In this document: one piece after another, positions 37,163 to 45,695 of the stretch
Numbering within the stretch: the first letter of the stretch is position 1
How the letters are laid out: every line of letters begins with the position of its first letter
DNA from: Planctomycetaceae bacterium
GTDB lineage: Bacteria; Planctomycetota; Planctomycetia; Planctomycetales; Planctomycetaceae
Reading direction: 5' to 3'
Length of the DNA: 64,000 nucleotides
NCBI GenBank assembly: GCA_041398825.1
Contig: JAWKTX010000003.1
Span: 496,001 to 560,000 of the forward strand
Notes under the pieces: generated by a model
Databases searched by the model: none
The model's input: the letters and a program-made list of their open reading frames with translations, nothing else
Told to the model about the DNA's origin: nothing
Program-made: the position numbers and the translations under genes

Positions 37163-40086
37163 TCTGCACCTCCCGCCTGTTGATACTCGGTGGTTGACGT
37201 GGTTGCCGACTCCTGAGTCGTACCAGGTCGTGCAGGTTGTTCCTGACGTTCCACAACGATCCACCCTGGTGCACCATCGCGTTGAAGGGAATACCTGACG
37301 ATGGCTTCGGCCGCGTGATTGGCTGCCGGATACTTCTCTCGCGCAAGTCGAACGGCTCGCCCCTGGGCATTATCGTCCGGCTTATAGCGTTGGTGCAGTG
37401 CAGCGTGCTCGGCCTCCTTTTCAGCGTCTCCGAGTTCGCGATAAAGGAGTTGAAGGTTATAGTGTGCCGTCAGTTGCTCAGGGTCTACTGTCAGCGTTTT
37501 CTGAAATTGCAACACTGCTTTCTGCCAGTATTCCTTTGCTTCGTCAGGATGATTTTGCCGGGCTTTTTGTCGTCCCAGATCGAAGTAGGTTTGCCCAAGA
37601 AGGTTGAGGACTTCGATATCAATACTGAAATCCAGGCCGCGTTCGATCATCGATGGAGTCCGGTCTTCGAGCACAGATCGGAAGTTTGTGACTGCTTCTT
37701 CCAGGTAACCCTGCTGGCGATTAACGATTCCGTTTAGCCAGGCCCACGTCCACCTTGGGAAGCCTTCCTGCTGTTCCATCCTGGCGGCCCGGCCGAGGGC
37801 ATCAACAGCTTCATCGATTCGGCCTTCGAGGTTCAGAACCCGGGTAAGATTCAGTGGGCCGTCAAAGCGGCCAAGCTTTTCAACCTCCGCAAATGCATCT
37901 GCGGCCTGTCGAAGCTCTGCTTTCCCTTTCAGCAACAGCCCGATTCCATAGTCATTCCATCGCTGCCATGTGGGGATCTCGCGATCTTCATTCACGATTT
38001 CGGCATCGATTCCTTCGACAGGAAATGTCACCAGGTCACTTGCCATCGTGGTCACTGGCAGATTGTTGACGTATGGCTGACCTGGTACATGTCCGCGGAT
38101 TGTCTGCCCCAGTTTCTCATTTGCCTCGGCCACGAATTGCATGTAACGCTGGTCAAATTTGCGGTACTGAAGTTTTACCTCAACGGTAACGGGTTCGGTC
38201 AGGTCTTCCGGCAACAGCAGTTCGTAGTGTACCGTCTGGCCGGCACCGGGTGGAATCTGATGATTGTACAATGGTGTGAAGATATCCTGAGCGTTGCGTC
38301 GGTCGATACGATTGCCATCACGATCGAGCATGAACACATTGATGAAGTGTGCCCAGGGATCAACTTCATTTTGTTTTGTTGAGTCAATTGCTCCGCTTCG
38401 ACCAATGATTCTTTCGCCGGATCGGACTGTGACGTCCAGCCAGATTTCGTTGGAGTCCACTGTTCCCTGTGAGAACAAATGTCCAAGTTTCAGAGTGCGG
38501 ACGACAGTGTCGATCAGGTACCTGCGACCAGGTTTGAGCTCTGGTAACTGCGGTCTTAGTGGTGCATAGAGTTTGCCATCAATTTCTCCGTCTTCATGGA
38601 TCCCGAAAATGTCGACTCGCACATTGTCTTTCAGGAATTCCTGATGCGCCTTGATGATGTCCGCTTCGTCACGCAGCCATGCAATTCCGGTGTTGGCAGA
38701 AGGGAACAGGTGATCATGGACACTCAGCTTTTGGGCATTGTCGAAGAATTGCGCACCAAAGTCGTCGGACGCCACAAGGGGCATATGGCACTGGTTGCAG
38801 TTATCTTTGGTTTTCGGTGGATAGTAGAACGCCCTGGCGTTGTGTCCCGACACGCCACTCATGAGATAGGGGTCGTAATGATTCTGTCCTCGCAGGAATT
38901 CCTTGTAATGATTCAGCTCTTTCGGCAGGTGAACCTTGTGACAGGTTGAGCAGAATTCTGCGGATTTGTGGATCTCCGGTTTTAGAAATGTCTTCTTGTG
39001 GAAAGATGGTTTTGCTTTGACGAGCTGATTGTTGACCCATTGCAGGATTTCATTATCGCTTGTGGCGAAGGGGTAATGCAGCGGTTCTTCGATGGTGTAA
39101 TCCGCGTTCCCTCGCTGGCTGTTCACGTGAGTGATCGCATGGCACACCGTGCACGTAATTCCTGCGTGTGCCGTTGGATGATTGGTGACATCGAACTTCG
39201 GATCGTCGAACGCTCCACTAAAAAAGGGAACAGGGTCGTGGCATCCTGCGCACCATCGAGAAGCCTGAACAGATCCGTCACGCTGCAGTGTGACGGCACG
39301 CGTTTCATTGACCGATGCGAGATAAGGCGGATTGTTGAACGAACTGAAACGGTGAACACTCTGGCTCCAGCCAGCATGGACGTCCGCATGACACCTTTTG
39401 CAGTAATTGTCGTTCATCAGCGCAGCGGCAGGGATGAAGTTGCCGGAAGATGTTCTGGCCAGTGATGGCTGGAAGTATCTGGCGCCAGAAGCGGGCCCGA
39501 CTGCATTCCACTGGCGGGGATCCTGAGAATGCATTGCAACGCCGACAGCCACTGCAGTTGCCACTAACCCCGCGTACGTCAGTCCGATACGCCATTGTAT
39601 TTTTGGCCCGGCAAGCCGATGCAGCCAATACAGCCAGCCGGCAAAGAGCGGGCTTGCGACGTGCGCCCAGTAAACCATGCTGCGGCCCGTTGGGTTGCGA
39701 AGATTGAAGTTCCCGATCCGCATTAACAGAAACCCGGAGACCAGAACGACTATGGATGTCGTGAACAGGACGTACCCAATGCGAACAGCGCGACGATTTT
39801 TGCGATGGCGGGTTGCCAGCAGATGAATGACGCCGAAGACAATGAATGGGACAACAAACAGCATTCCCAGTGCAAGGTGCGCAAGGAACATGTATTGGTA
39901 GAAATAGTTCTGGTAAGTGCGCTGCGAGTACCATTCCAGGGCCGTGATACTGACCAGGTACACGGCGTTCGCTCCAAGCAGGGCGCTGAGAGCGAAGATG
40001 ACATAAAGAAGTTTCCTGAGACGCGGTCCGACAGCGCGGACGTACTTGCGCGCAGGCGCACTTACGTTCGGGGAAGGCTGATCCAT
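37159..40086 (-). CDS. Pentahaem cytochrome c with cytochrome b-like membrane domain and C-terminal TPR
   Basis: 975 residues from ATG 40086 (the frame is open for 41 more codons). Five membrane helices lie at about 25-51, 64-91, 101-125, 138-159 and 166-186, with His in LAHLALGM, VIHLLATRH, YWAHVASP and YWLHRLAG that could ligate b haem. The exported part has five CxxCH sites: CKRCH 229-233, CAGCH 279-283, CTVCH 312-316, CSTCH 379-383 and CNQCH 430-434, with extra His residues as possible sixth ligands. A beta domain (about 480-660) and TPR-like helices (about 690-900) follow. This suggests a quinol-linked electron-transfer enzyme; the electron acceptor is unknown. The stop overlaps the CRTAC1-like start. 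Confidence 0.88.
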   Translation of the reverse strand: MDQPSPNVSAPARKYVRAVGPRLRKLLYVIFALSALLGANAVYLVSITALEWYSQRTYQNYFYQYMFLAHLALGMLFVVPFIVFGVIHLLATRHRKNRRAVRIGYVLFTTSIVVLVSGFLLMRIGNFNLRNPTGRSMVYWAHVASPLFAGWLYWLHRLAGPKIQWRIGLTYAGLVATAVAVGVAMHSQDPRQWNAVGPASGARYFQPSLARTSSGNFIPAAALMNDNYCKRCHADVHAGWSQSVHRFSSFNNPPYLASVNETRAVTLQRDGSVQASRWCAGCHDPVPFFSGAFDDPKFDVTNHPTAHAGITCTVCHAITHVNSQRGNADYTIEEPLHYPFATSDNEILQWVNNQLVKAKPSFHKKTFLKPEIHKSAEFCSTCHKVHLPKELNHYKEFLRGQNHYDPYLMSGVSGHNARAFYYPPKTKDNCNQCHMPLVASDDFGAQFFDNAQKLSVHDHLFPSANTGIAWLRDEADIIKAHQEFLKDNVRVDIFGIHEDGEIDGKLYAPLRPQLPELKPGRRYLIDTVVRTLKLGHLFSQGTVDSNEIWLDVTVRSGERIIGRSGAIDSTKQNEVDPWAHFINVFMLDRDGNRIDRRNAQDIFTPLYNHQIPPGAGQTVHYELLLPEDLTEPVTVEVKLQYRKFDQRYMQFVAEANEKLGQTIRGHVPGQPYVNNLPVTTMASDLVTFPVEGIDAEIVNEDREIPTWQRWNDYGIGLLLKGKAELRQAADAFAEVEKLGRFDGPLNLTRVLNLEGRIDEAVDALGRAARMEQQEGFPRWTWAWLNGIVNRQQGYLEEAVTNFRSVLEDRTPSMIERGLDFSIDIEVLNLLGQTYFDLGRQKARQNHPDEAKEYWQKAVLQFQKTLTVDPEQLTAHYNLQLLYRELGDAEKEAEHAALHQRYKPDDNAQGRAVRLAREKYPAANHAAEAIVRYSLQRDGAPGWIVVERQEQPARPGTTQESATTSTTEYQQAGGAE

Positions 40087-40255
40087 AGTGCTACTTTCCG
40101 TCAGAATTCTGCTGTTAAATCGGGGTTGACCAGCGCATGAGCGGCGCAGGCGACAACAGAGCTGAGGAACGGAAAGGGGGCCAGCGGAAACGACATCGTC
40201 TTTCAGCAATGTCGTACTGTACGATCAAACGGAATTCTCACGTCGCAACATCCGT

Positions 40256-40286
40256 CTGCAGTTGCGCCCGCGTGGGCAGACTGCAG
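40256..40286. other. Hairpin in the region before the pentahaem gene
   Basis: CTGCAG at 40256-40261 pairs with CTGCAG at 40281-40286, and an inner GCCC (40266-40269) pairs with GGGC (40274-40277). It lies about 75 bp after the stop of the small secreted-protein gene, without a T-run, so termination is uncertain. The rest of 40087-40359 shows no gene. Confidence 0.35.
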
Positions 40287-40359
40287 CAATTTCGAAGGAT
40301 GGGAGAAAACGGATAACCACGATCAGCGCAGAACGCGATCAGCACAGCCACACTGTTCC

Positions 40360-40854
40360 TCAGCAGATTGCTGATTTGGGCGGACGGAACAGCGAATCAA
40401 GACAGACATCCTGAATGAACTGGAACAATTGATGATCAAAGCGTTCAATTTCTACACATGGCATGGAACGCCAATCATTCAGACAGGCTGATTCGTTGAC
40501 GAGTCTCTGATCGGGGATCGAAGGGGCGAAAGGAGACGCAGGGGAACCAGAGCAGCCCGGGCCGCTGCATGGGGCATTTTGCCTGCGTTTCGATCTCGAT
40601 GCATCTGAATCTGTCGCATGGTCCTGTTGTGTCGCGGGCCGTTGGGCTGACTGCATGGAGGACGACGGTTTCATATCGTGTCGAGAAACCGGGACACCAT
40701 TGCGAAAGAGGTAGTCGCCGCATCCGGCCGAAACTTCTTCGGAAAGCACAATGCCTGCGACCAGAACCGTGGCAATTGCGAGAAATGACTTCACCGCGCA
40801 GCGACCGCCCACTGAAGGGGAGCACGCCTGGCTTTCACGAGGTGGGTGAAGCAT
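40360..40854 (-). CDS. Small Cys-containing exported protein of unknown function
   Basis: 164 residues from ATG 40854; a GTG at 40794 would place a classic signal peptide at the very start (VKSFLAIATVLVAGIVLSEEVSA, quoted here only as residues 21-43). The mature part begins GCGDYLFRNG and has a Ser/Gln/Arg-rich middle, a PCSGPGCS motif near 95-102 and a Cys-containing C-terminus (SACLNDW, MPCVEIERF, DVCLDSLF). From memory, GCGDY starts and PCxGPxC motifs occur in small planctomycete secreted proteins, but I cannot name a family. The even Cys spacing suggests disulfides. No operon partner is evident. Confidence 0.55.
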   Translation of the reverse strand: MLHPPRESQACSPSVGGRCAVKSFLAIATVLVAGIVLSEEVSAGCGDYLFRNGVPVSRHDMKPSSSMQSAQRPATQQDHATDSDASRSKRRQNAPCSGPGCSGSPASPFAPSIPDQRLVNESACLNDWRSMPCVEIERFDHQLFQFIQDVCLDSLFRPPKSAIC

Positions 40855-41062
40855 TTTGAGAAGATTCCGAGGTGATGAGATCTCACCGGATTATGACAAC
40901 CATTGTCTGCTACATTGAAGTTACCGTGAGCAGGAACGGCAAGTGAAAAGTGCGATCAGTTCCGGATTGTTACGGAACAGTAGTGCAGGGCGTTGGGCCA
41001 ATCCGAACGGTTTTCGCTTTTCATGGGATCACACTGCGGGATTCGAAACGCTGGCAAGAGGC

Positions 41063-42763
41063 TCAGAAACCAGATTCCGTCAAGACTTTGACTTTGGCTC
41101 GACCCATCAAATCCAGCAGTGGAAGAAACAATGTTGCGGCGTTTGCGTTCTGATCTGCCAGACTGGAATCGAGCACCTTGATGCAGACCGGTGCTGCTGC
41201 TGAAGTGCCGGTCGTTGAGTCGAAAGCCTTCCAGTCACCATCAATCCATGCTTCGACCCACATATGGGCGGTAAAACCGGACAACTTTGGATTGTATGCG
41301 AGCCCGGTTACAACACGCGAAGGGATACGATTGCAGCGCATCAGCGCGGCAAGAAGGATCGCATGTTCGGAGCAATCACCTCGCATGTTTTTGACGATGG
41401 CACTGGCTGGTGCCAGAGATGTGGAAAACGCGGACCGACGAAGATTGACAGTCAGGTATGCTGAAAGGTGTCTGCAGGTTGTGTCCGGATCGATCAGGCT
41501 GCCAGCGGCAAGTCTTGACATGCGTTGCACTTCATAGTTGTCGATATCCAGCAGCCGGGTTGCGGCCAGGTATTCTTCCGGAGCTCCTTGCGTTGAGGCC
41601 TGGGTATTGAAAGTTGATGTTGATATCTGCTTTGGCGACTGGATTGTCAGGTCTACCTGCTCCGGTTTGGTTTGCTCCGCCTTCTGAAGTCTGCCGGATG
41701 GCAGGAAAAGATGACCGGGCGAAGGTACTGTCATTCTCAGACGAACCTGTTGCCAGTTTTCATCATTCGGCAGCGGTCGATCGATCGGGATAATCGATGC
41801 CAATTCCAGATCCAGGGACTTGGTGTTTCCGTGTCCCATCGCGGCCATGGCATCGGCGGGTTCGAAGACAAGCTTGCTGCCGAGCATAGGCTGTTCGGTC
41901 CGAAGAACTTGACCCTGTTCGGTGATATACATGGTAGTGATGCGCGTTTGATCGATGACCGGCCAGAAGTCGAAGCGTCGAGCACTGGCAGAAGTTCCGT
42001 TCTGCAGGCGAACGGTTTGCGATCCTTTGTCCCGAACTTCGATATCTGCGATGGCGACTGTCTCTGGAAACAGAACTGGAAATCGCGATATCGAACGATT
42101 TTGCCTCGTCAGCACCGATGGCATCCACTCAGTAATCATTGAAGAACGGGCGGGCGAACCGGATGAAATCCTGAATTCGTGCCGAGTGGCCTGGACGAGT
42201 TCTGAAACATCATACGTGGATGTTTCGCTGTTCCATCTGCCGGACCTCTCGAGAGTTGTTCCATCGGCTGCCGTGCGCTGCAGCGACCATTCGAGGACCG
42301 ACCCTTCTTCGTTCTCAAGAGTTTGTTGCAGTGCAGAGACAGAAAGGTCTGTCCCGAATTTCCTGAGCGCCAGCTGAGTATCGCGTCGCCGTCGAATTCG
42401 GGAGTTCTGCTGTCCACCAGATTGAAGCTGAGTCTCGGTCACTCGCTCATAGCCCACTCGCTCATCACCAAAGAGGACGATGTACCAGATTTCGCTGGTC
42501 GCTTGTTTCGTGTCTGCTGGCTGAAGGTCAATCAGGGGGGCGCTGGTGCGTGATTTGTTGCCAGGACGAAATCGGGGCTCGGATCCGGCTGGCTTCTGCA
42601 TTCCGGGTATGCCCGGCGAAATCACCGGTGCATTGGACTGTTGTGCCTGCCCGAGAGCTGCCTGTCCGAACCAGACGGACCCGAGCAGGAGCAGCCTGAC
42701 GAAACCTGCCAGGTGGCCTGCGGTCCAGCGGAACATGCAAAATGTTTTTTCTGAATCCAGCAT
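41063..42763 (-). CDS. Exported transglutaminase-like cysteine protease-fold protein
   Basis: A 566-residue protein with a hydrophobic signal near 17-38 (LAGFVRLLLLGSVWFGQAAL). Residues about 90-400 are beta-rich and not recognised. The C-terminal domain is transglutaminase-like: MRGDCSEHAILLAALMR gives Cys464, IPSRVVTGLAYNP follows, FTAHMWVEAWIDG gives His500 and WKAFDST gives Asp515. The triad is therefore complete. Such bacterial proteins act as proteases or cross-linkers in the envelope, and the substrate is unknown. It stands alone on the minus strand, followed after 208 bp by the small exported-protein gene on the same strand. Confidence 0.88.
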   Translation of the reverse strand: MLDSEKTFCMFRWTAGHLAGFVRLLLLGSVWFGQAALGQAQQSNAPVISPGIPGMQKPAGSEPRFRPGNKSRTSAPLIDLQPADTKQATSEIWYIVLFGDERVGYERVTETQLQSGGQQNSRIRRRRDTQLALRKFGTDLSVSALQQTLENEEGSVLEWSLQRTAADGTTLERSGRWNSETSTYDVSELVQATRHEFRISSGSPARSSMITEWMPSVLTRQNRSISRFPVLFPETVAIADIEVRDKGSQTVRLQNGTSASARRFDFWPVIDQTRITTMYITEQGQVLRTEQPMLGSKLVFEPADAMAAMGHGNTKSLDLELASIIPIDRPLPNDENWQQVRLRMTVPSPGHLFLPSGRLQKAEQTKPEQVDLTIQSPKQISTSTFNTQASTQGAPEEYLAATRLLDIDNYEVQRMSRLAAGSLIDPDTTCRHLSAYLTVNLRRSAFSTSLAPASAIVKNMRGDCSEHAILLAALMRCNRIPSRVVTGLAYNPKLSGFTAHMWVEAWIDGDWKAFDSTTGTSAAAPVCIKVLDSSLADQNANAATLFLPLLDLMGRAKVKVLTESGF

Positions 42764-43084
42764 GTCGACATCCGTGAATAAAGCCGTCCGGAAGAAGTGG
42801 CTCCGTAGTATGACAGATTTCTTGAATCGTGGCGCCGGGAGTTGTCTTAAGGTGCCGAACAGGCAGTTTTTTTCGTTCGTATCGATTGGCCGAGTGCCAG
42901 CACAGTTTGACAGGACGGTACGTTCGTAGCTTTTCAGGGCAGGGGATGGGGCATTTTTCCAGATCGATTCAATTCTGAGTCGTTCTGTTGAGATTGCGTG
43001 CTAGGTTTTCGAAAGTCACAGGTCACGGACTCGTCGGCTGAACGTACAAACTTGCAACAGACACCATCCAGCAGGACCATTGGC
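42764..43084. other. Intergenic region between divergent genes
   Basis: 321 bp between the transglutaminase (minus) and an unknown protein (plus). No gene is seen; a longer in-frame start at 42998 for the plus gene is possible. A TTGACA at about 42908-42913 is a candidate -35 element, but no good -10 follows at 17 bp, so no promoter is called. Confidence 0.4.
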
Positions 43085-43768
43085 ATGGGTTTCCTGAAGA
43101 ACTTCCTGAGATCAAACTACCGAGATGGCGATGCACCGCATGGTGTCAGCAGCTTTCGCAATCTGAGCGAAGAGCAGCTGGAAGCTCATATGAGCGTGGC
43201 TCGGTATGGGGATTTCACATTGTCCGACGCCATTCGGCCTTCGTACAACCTGGAGGTTATTCCCCGTACCGGGTATCGGCACGAGTGGTATGTCGATCAG
43301 GAAACCGGAGCGAGGATTCCGGTTCTGATGGCATCGGTCACTCGCGAACGTCTGTTCGATGCCTTCCTCTCGCAACTGGATCTGCTGGGGGAATCTGTTG
43401 ATGTCGTACTGGAGACCAGTCACGATAAATCGAGTGGCCAGCACACAGACCTGTATCGAGAACAGATCGATATGCCTGTTCTGCAGAGCATACTTTACGA
43501 CTTCGAAGATCTCCTGGTCGACGATGGCTGTTGCGGGATTGCTGTCCTGAATCCTCGTACACCGATGGAAGTACAGCTCGACGAACACAAATTGCTGTTT
43601 GTCTATGGCCAGAACAACGCGGTCTACGCGGACGCACTGGAGTCCAACGGGGTTCCCTGTATCAGAGATCTTCAGTTCATAACGGAAGCTGAGCACGTTC
43701 ATTCGTCCAGCGATGAGTACCAACAGCGATTTGAACAGTTGTGTTACCAGCTGGGAATCGATGTCTAA
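43085..43768 (+). CDS. Conserved-looking protein of unknown function
   Basis: 227 residues from ATG 43085 (MGFLKNFLRS); a GTG at 42998 would add 29 Ser/Thr-rich residues. No signal peptide or membrane segment. It is an acidic, soluble alpha/beta-looking protein with ordered segments SVTRERLFDAFLSQLDLLGE, VDVVLETSHD, LYDFEDLLVDDGCCGIAVLN and HKLLFVYGQN. I do not recognise a family. The M14-like lipoprotein begins 39 bp downstream on the same strand, so the two may share a transcript. Codon use looks like that of its neighbours. Confidence 0.7.
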   Translation: MGFLKNFLRSNYRDGDAPHGVSSFRNLSEEQLEAHMSVARYGDFTLSDAIRPSYNLEVIPRTGYRHEWYVDQETGARIPVLMASVTRERLFDAFLSQLDLLGESVDVVLETSHDKSSGQHTDLYREQIDMPVLQSILYDFEDLLVDDGCCGIAVLNPRTPMEVQLDEHKLLFVYGQNNAVYADALESNGVPCIRDLQFITEAEHVHSSSDEYQQRFEQLCYQLGIDV

Positions 43769-43807
43769 CAATATCAGTTGAGTCTCGTTGAGACACAGGA
43801 GGATTCG

Positions 43808-44833
43808 ATGATGTGGTCCCCTCCACGGCGTCGAATAGTTGAGCTTCGGAGTGTTCAAAGAAGTTTGACCGGACGCAAAAATCTACTGCGTTGCCTGAGC
43901 CGTCTGACGGCTTCGGCAACTCTTTTCGCTGCGCTGGGTTGTGGGTCGATGTCGACGTTTCATTCGTCGATGGAGATTGCCGACCGACGTTCATTTCAGG
44001 AGTCGGTCCTGCGTTTGCCTGACACGCCGGTGTTCGATCTTTCTCCGGGGCCGATTTCAGAGCCGAAGACACGCGTTGCAACGACCAAACCCACAAAGCC
44101 ACTGGTTGCAGCGCCCCAACCGTTTGCATGGGGCGAAGAGGGGCAGTCGACAGCCGGGCTTCCGTTTCAAATTTACTCCGCCGGGAATGACGGCTACCGC
44201 ACGCTGGTGGTCGGCAGTGTGGGTGGAAATGATCCGGTTGCCATCCGACTGGTTGATGAACTTGCAATGCATCTGCATCAACAGCAAAGCATCATGGGCG
44301 GTTTCGAGACCTTTGTTATCCGAACACTGAACCCGGATGGGTTGAAACGTCAGTCATTCGTGAATGGCAACGGGAAGTACGTGAACAACTTTTTCCCGAA
44401 TGCCGAAGACAGAACTGTGCGTGTGACAGACATGATTTCTGAGGTGCGATTTGCTCTCAGACAATTCGAGGAGCGACAACCTCAACGCGTCATTCATATT
44501 CGTACCGTGCGGTCCGACCGCGGTGTGATCGCTGCCAGTTCCAGCGCTCGGAATGCAGTGAAATCGCTTGGAGAATGGCTTCAGTTTGATGTCAAATTGC
44601 TGCCTGGGCCAGCCGTTGACGGTTCAATCGAAAAGTACGTCGCATCAACAGATCGGATGCAAATGATCACGATCGCGGTACCCGCAGGTGTCTCTCCGGC
44701 AGAAGCCTGGCCACTTTACGGTGACGCTATTCTGAATCTGCTCCTGAGTGACGACTACGAAACTCGCGAACTGGCACGGCGTAAGAATTCGTCGGCTGCC
44801 AGTGCGCGACTCAGGGATCCTTCGAATCCGTAA
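43808..44833 (+). CDS. Degenerate M14 carboxypeptidase-like lipoprotein
   Basis: About 341 residues from ATG 43808, fixed by AGGAGGA five bases upstream. A basic start and hydrophobic stretch end at a lipobox-like ALGC (Cys45), so it is probably a lipoprotein. The C-terminal 220 residues follow the murein peptide amidase/M14 pattern: LVVGSVGGNDPVAIRL (about 133-148), FVIRTLNPDGLKRQSF and a KYVNNFFPN segment in place of DLNRNFP. Where active enzymes have HGxE, this protein has GGND (139-142), so two zinc ligands are missing, although VIHIRT near 230 may keep the third His. A peptide-binding, non-catalytic role is a fair inference. A repeat copy and a strong terminator follow. Confidence 0.72.
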   Translation: MMWSPPRRRIVELRSVQRSLTGRKNLLRCLSRLTASATLFAALGCGSMSTFHSSMEIADRRSFQESVLRLPDTPVFDLSPGPISEPKTRVATTKPTKPLVAAPQPFAWGEEGQSTAGLPFQIYSAGNDGYRTLVVGSVGGNDPVAIRLVDELAMHLHQQQSIMGGFETFVIRTLNPDGLKRQSFVNGNGKYVNNFFPNAEDRTVRVTDMISEVRFALRQFEERQPQRVIHIRTVRSDRGVIAASSSARNAVKSLGEWLQFDVKLLPGPAVDGSIEKYVASTDRMQMITIAVPAGVSPAEAWPLYGDAILNLLLSDDYETRELARRKNSSAASARLRDPSNP

Positions 44834-44856
44834 TCACTCCGGCTTTGTAAACTAGA

Positions 44857-44957
44857 CTGTCCGTTGAAAAACCGGGACCGGCACGCAGGACGACTAGAAA
44901 CCATCGTGTTTTAAGGTCTCCTGCTCGAGCTCGAGCCAGTCCGGTTCTTCAACAGGC
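44857..44957 (-). repeat. Dispersed palindromic repeat, copy 3
   Basis: Starts CTGTCCGTTGAAAAACCGGG 23 bp after the stop at 44833, continues ACCGGCACGCAGGACGACTA and GAAACCATCGTGTTTTAAGG, and ends CCAGTCCGGTTCTTCAACAG. The right end in reverse complement begins CTGTTGAAGAACCGGACTGG and mirrors the left. Same orientation as copy 1. Confidence 0.8.
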
Positions 44958-45003
44958 GGTTAAGTTAACTCTCTGTCGTCCGGAGAAGAGGTGCCCAAAT
45001 AAG

Positions 45004-45040
45004 AAGAGCCGAAGGGAAGCCCCCTTCGGCTCTTTGTTTT
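45004..45040. terminator. Strong Rho-independent terminator, bidirectional
   Basis: AAGAGCCGAAGGG (45004-45016) pairs with CCCTTCGGCTCTT (45022-45034) over a short AAGCC loop. TTGTTTT follows on the plus strand, and several A residues precede the stem for the minus strand. It sits between the convergent M14-like gene and the PH-domain gene, 22 bp from the latter's stop, and can serve both. Confidence 0.88.
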
Positions 45041-45062
45041 GGTCCATCAAGCCCTGAGCTTC

Positions 45063-45569
45063 TTACTGACGAGCATTGATCGTCGACAGAGACGACTTGA
45101 CCATGCGTCGCGCCTCGGTGGTTCGCTGGATGGCATTCCGGAATGCTCCGGCATCGCCTACACCCGGAAGCAGCAACAGTGTTTGTCCGCTGGCAGACTT
45201 TAATCGAACATCGGCCGCCCGAAAGAACTCCTGACCTGCCCGCTGTTCCAGTTCGACGGAGTCGACTTCACTGAGGTCGACCTGACGTAACTTCTGAGCT
45301 CCAAGGGAAGCCCAGATCTGAACCGAGCGATTGGTGAGCACGTACCTGGAACCCAGGACTTTCGTCAGTAAATAAAGTGGTGCTCCGATGGGAGCCGTCG
45401 GCAGGGCAAAAAGCAACGTCGACAATTTGTGCCCGAAAATGCGTATCGGGATGCATCCGTAAAGCTGTCCCAGGAGTCGACCAAACGCATTCGCACATAC
45501 CGACGGATAAACCGTCATAACATTGGACTCAGTGGATGAACTCACACCGGCAATGGCCTGTACTGACAT
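45063..45569 (-). CDS. Bacterial PH (bPH2/YdbS-like) domain membrane protein
   Basis: 168 residues from ATG 45569, which has AAGG about 9 bp upstream. A hydrophobic segment near 50-72 (LSTLLFALPTAPIGAPLYLL) precedes the conserved SRYVLTNRSVQIWASLGAQ strand pair and VDLSEVDSVELEQRAGQEFF. Then VRLKSASGQTLLLLPGV and a last helix AFRNAIQRTTEARR follow. This is the bPH2 fold found in YdbS/YdbT proteins, attached to the inner membrane; function is unclear. The terminator at 45004-45040 ends it. Confidence 0.8.
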   Translation of the reverse strand: MSVQAIAGVSSSTESNVMTVYPSVCANAFGRLLGQLYGCIPIRIFGHKLSTLLFALPTAPIGAPLYLLTKVLGSRYVLTNRSVQIWASLGAQKLRQVDLSEVDSVELEQRAGQEFFRAADVRLKSASGQTLLLLPGVGDAGAFRNAIQRTTEARRMVKSSLSTINARQ

Positions 45570-45695
45570 GTCCGCGCCTTTGATTGCTTCGAGCGTCTTG
45601 AATTGGAAAATCAGCTGAAAATCCGAATCTGGCGAAGGCTACCAGCTGCGATCCTTCAATTCCAGCGGTCGAAAATGGCCTCGAAACCTTTCGCC

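Noticed and set aside
40475..40825. Alternative 116-codon minus-strand frame overlapping the small secreted protein
   Set aside because: The chosen frame has a good signal peptide and paired Cys motifs; this one has neither.
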